Positions 49,661 through 51,526 of a DNA stretch of 51,526 nucleotides are shown one piece after another; the first letter of the stretch is position 1, and each line of letters opens with the position of its first letter. Location of the stretch: positions 1 to 51,526 of the forward strand of contig SFCS01000010.1 in assembly GCA_004558485.1 (NCBI GenBank), in the 5' to 3' direction. The notes under the pieces are model-generated. The model saw only the letters and a program-made list of their open reading frames with translations. It was not told the DNA's origin and made no database searches. Made by a program: the position numbers and the translations under genes. The DNA is from Ruminococcus sp. (GTDB lineage Bacteria > Bacillota > Clostridia > Oscillospirales > Acutalibacteraceae).

Positions 49661-51175
49661 TCACTCAAATTGTGAAAACAGCGCTCCCAGCTCCTCGATC
49701 ATGTCCGACGGCAGCATGCCGTGCTGCGACAGGCGTGCGCAGGCGCGATCTCCCGCCGTGCCGTGCAGGTATACCCCGCACCGTGCAGCGTCAAGCGGCG
49801 ACAGCCCTTGTGCGGCGAGCGCGGCGATCATGCCGGCAAGCACATCTCCGCTGCCGCCGGTCGCCATACCGGCGTTGCCGGTGTGGTTGACACAAAGTAT
49901 ATCAGCATTTGCCACCAGCGAGTGATGCCCTTTGAGCACCAGTGTCACGCCATACCGTTTTGCAAAGCCGACCGCTGTTTCGCGGCGTTCCCTTTGCACT
50001 GCCTCAGCGGTCTCACCGCAAAGACGCGCCATTTCGCCGGGATGCGGCGTCAGGATGAGCGGCGCTTTTGCTGTTTTCAGCATATCTATATGCGCGGCGC
50101 AGCAATTTAGACCGTCCGCATCCAAAACAGTCGGGCAGTCGGCGTTTTCGAGCAGCGCCTGTACGACCGCCTTGACATCCGCATTTTGCCCGAGTCCGCA
50201 CCCGATAAGCAGCGCGTCCTTTCCGTGCAGTGCCGCAAGCAGCGGTGAAAGCGCCGCCGCACTGAGTGTTCCTGCGTCCGTTTCCGGCAGCGGCAAATAG
50301 ACCGCCTCCGGCACTGCCGACGAAACGATCGGATAGACAGAGCGCGGCAGCGCAACCGTCAGCAGCCCGACACCGCTGCGCAGTGCGGCGCGCGCCGACA
50401 GGATGGCGGCACCCGCCATGCCGTAGCTGCCGCACACCGCGAGCATATGTCCGAAGCTGCCCTTGTGGCTGTCCGCGGAGCGCGGCTTGATGCACGCCGC
50501 CACATCGGCAGAGCAAAGGACATCGGTCTGCAAAACAGCAGCAATGTCTGCATTGTCCACCCCAATCGACAGCACGCGCACATTGCCGTATATCCCGCGC
50601 AGTCCCGCTGCAGTCAGCGCGGGTTTCAGCGCGATGAATGTCAGCGTTTCCTCGGCGACAAACGCTCCCTTTGCCGCCGTTTCTTCATCGCAGTGTACGC
50701 CGCTCGGTATATCCACAGCATAACGTCGCTGCTGCGGTTTCACGAGCGAGAAAAGCCGCTGTACCTCTGCGGGCAGCTCTCCGTGAAACCCGATACCGTA
50801 TACCGCGTCCACAACAAGCTGCGCTTCGGATACCGCCGCTGCTGCGCGGTAGGGTTCTTCCGCAAGCGAAATGACCGGCACCTCCGGCAGCAGAGAAAAT
50901 GCGTTTTTCGCCGTCGGCGTCGCAGGATATCCCTCCGCTAAGATCACCGTCACGGTGTGTCCGACCTCCGCCAGCTTGCGTGCGATCACAAAGCCGTCGC
51001 CGCCGTTATTCCCTTTTCCGCATAAGATTACGGTGAGAATGGCGGCGGGCAATTCCTCGTGCAGCACGCGCGCAGCGGCAGCGCCTGCGTTTTCCATCAG
51101 GCGCATTTCGGATAGTCCTGCGTTCGCGGCGCGTTTTTCAATCTCACGCACCTGTTCTTTTGCGGCAATATACAA
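49661..51175 (-). CDS. nnr: Bifunctional NAD(P)HX epimerase/dehydratase
   Basis: This 504-residue repair enzyme for hydrated NAD(P)H has an N-terminal epimerase domain (residues 1 to about 215, with LCGKGNNGGDGFVIARKL) and a C-terminal ADP-dependent dehydratase domain (with LTPHPGEMARL and GMATGGSGDVLAGM). The fusion order is the standard NnrE-NnrD form. Both active-site patches look intact. Confidence 0.95.
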   Translation of the reverse strand: MYIAAKEQVREIEKRAANAGLSEMRLMENAGAAAARVLHEELPAAILTVILCGKGNNGGDGFVIARKLAEVGHTVTVILAEGYPATPTAKNAFSLLPEVPVISLAEEPYRAAAAVSEAQLVVDAVYGIGFHGELPAEVQRLFSLVKPQQRRYAVDIPSGVHCDEETAAKGAFVAEETLTFIALKPALTAAGLRGIYGNVRVLSIGVDNADIAAVLQTDVLCSADVAACIKPRSADSHKGSFGHMLAVCGSYGMAGAAILSARAALRSGVGLLTVALPRSVYPIVSSAVPEAVYLPLPETDAGTLSAAALSPLLAALHGKDALLIGCGLGQNADVKAVVQALLENADCPTVLDADGLNCCAAHIDMLKTAKAPLILTPHPGEMARLCGETAEAVQRERRETAVGFAKRYGVTLVLKGHHSLVANADILCVNHTGNAGMATGGSGDVLAGMIAALAAQGLSPLDAARCGVYLHGTAGDRACARLSQHGMLPSDMIEELGALFSQFE

Positions 51176-51213
51176 GGCGATTCCTCCTTCATATATGGCA
51201 AAAAAGGCCGCGC

Positions 51214-51526
51214 TTACTGCGCAGCCCTTTCCTTTTTCTCCAGTTCAATTTGCATCAGGCGCGGCAGAGCGGTAAAAAATGCCTCTCTGACCCGTTCGTC
51301 CGGTTGAAAGATCACCAGCGTGTTGCCGTGCGTCTTGCTGCGATAGGTGAAATAGTAGTTTCCTTGCTCATTCGGCGCAGATGCCGCCATAATCGTCGCA
51401 TCAAAACGCCGACCGACGAATTTGGCGGGATCATACGGCCCATACGCCTCCACCTTGCCGCAGGAGACCGAGCACACCCGCTTGCGACGACGCTTGGCAA
51501 TGATGCAGTCAATGTCCATCTCGCCG
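51214..51526 (-). CDS. Hypothetical protein, 5' end cut by the window
   Basis: An open frame of 104 codons reaches the right edge. A possible ATG exists at 51,519, but the frame continues upstream. The visible part, DCIIAKRRRKRVCSVSCGKV and later NYYFTYRSKTHGNTLVIFQ, suggests a beta-rich bacterial PH-like domain with a C-terminal helix. Many clostridial relatives have about 60 more residues at the N-terminus. The function is unknown. Confidence 0.6.
   Translation of the reverse strand, partial: GEMDIDCIIAKRRRKRVCSVSCGKVEAYGPYDPAKFVGRRFDATIMAASAPNEQGNYYFTYRSKTHGNTLVIFQPDERVREAFFTALPRLMQIELEKKERAAQ

Overview
The window looks like the chromosome of a spore-forming clostridium, most likely Oscillospirales/Ruminococcaceae-like. 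This is inferred from the moderately high GC content, a SCIFF peptide with its radical-SAM maturase, a CotJC-type spore coat gene and clostridial prophage families. No rRNA or tRNA gene was seen, so the taxonomy is an inference.

Positions 1 to about 30,850 are the right-hand part of a temperate phage with podovirus-like (short-tailed) morphogenesis genes. It runs off the left edge. Almost all lytic genes are on the minus strand. Reading leftward from 26.3 kb they are: small early genes, an HUH (rolling-circle type) Rep protein, PcfK/PcfJ-like proteins, a DUF3102 coiled-coil protein, a sigma-70-region-4-like late regulator, scaffold, major capsid, connector, portal, small and large terminase, tail nozzle, a putative ejection protein, a 2,316-residue polyvalent protein and an alanine-rich fibre/baseplate protein cut by the window edge. 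The lysogeny region (25.9-30.8 kb) holds a Cro/CI-type repressor with a palindromic operator inside the leftward promoter, a convergent ImmA-like peptidase, a plus-strand cassette of three unknown membrane proteins, and a large serine recombinase. A roughly 94-nt antisense RNA is predicted opposite the rep leader.

Directly after the recombinase and its terminator, the plus strand becomes, in mid-gene, the C-terminal three quarters of CotJC. The prophage therefore splits a sporulation gene. This architecture matches elements that are excised during sporulation to rebuild the host gene (SPbeta/spsM and skin/sigK are the known models).

From 31.3 kb rightward the DNA is host chromosome. It holds a decayed fragment resembling the phage polyvalent protein, radC, an RluA-type pseudouridine synthase, a heterodimeric ABC exporter in an operon with a lipid kinase and a GT4 glycosyltransferase, asnS, the scar of a deleted liv (branched-chain amino acid transport) operon, trmO, a small unknown gene, a USP-like protein, a divergent AraC regulator/MATE efflux pair, and the SCIFF locus (scfA, scfB) overlapping a PLP-dependent decarboxylase-like gene. 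After these come a transposase remnant, a lipoprotein, the bifunctional NAD(P)HX repair enzyme, and a partial gene at the right edge.
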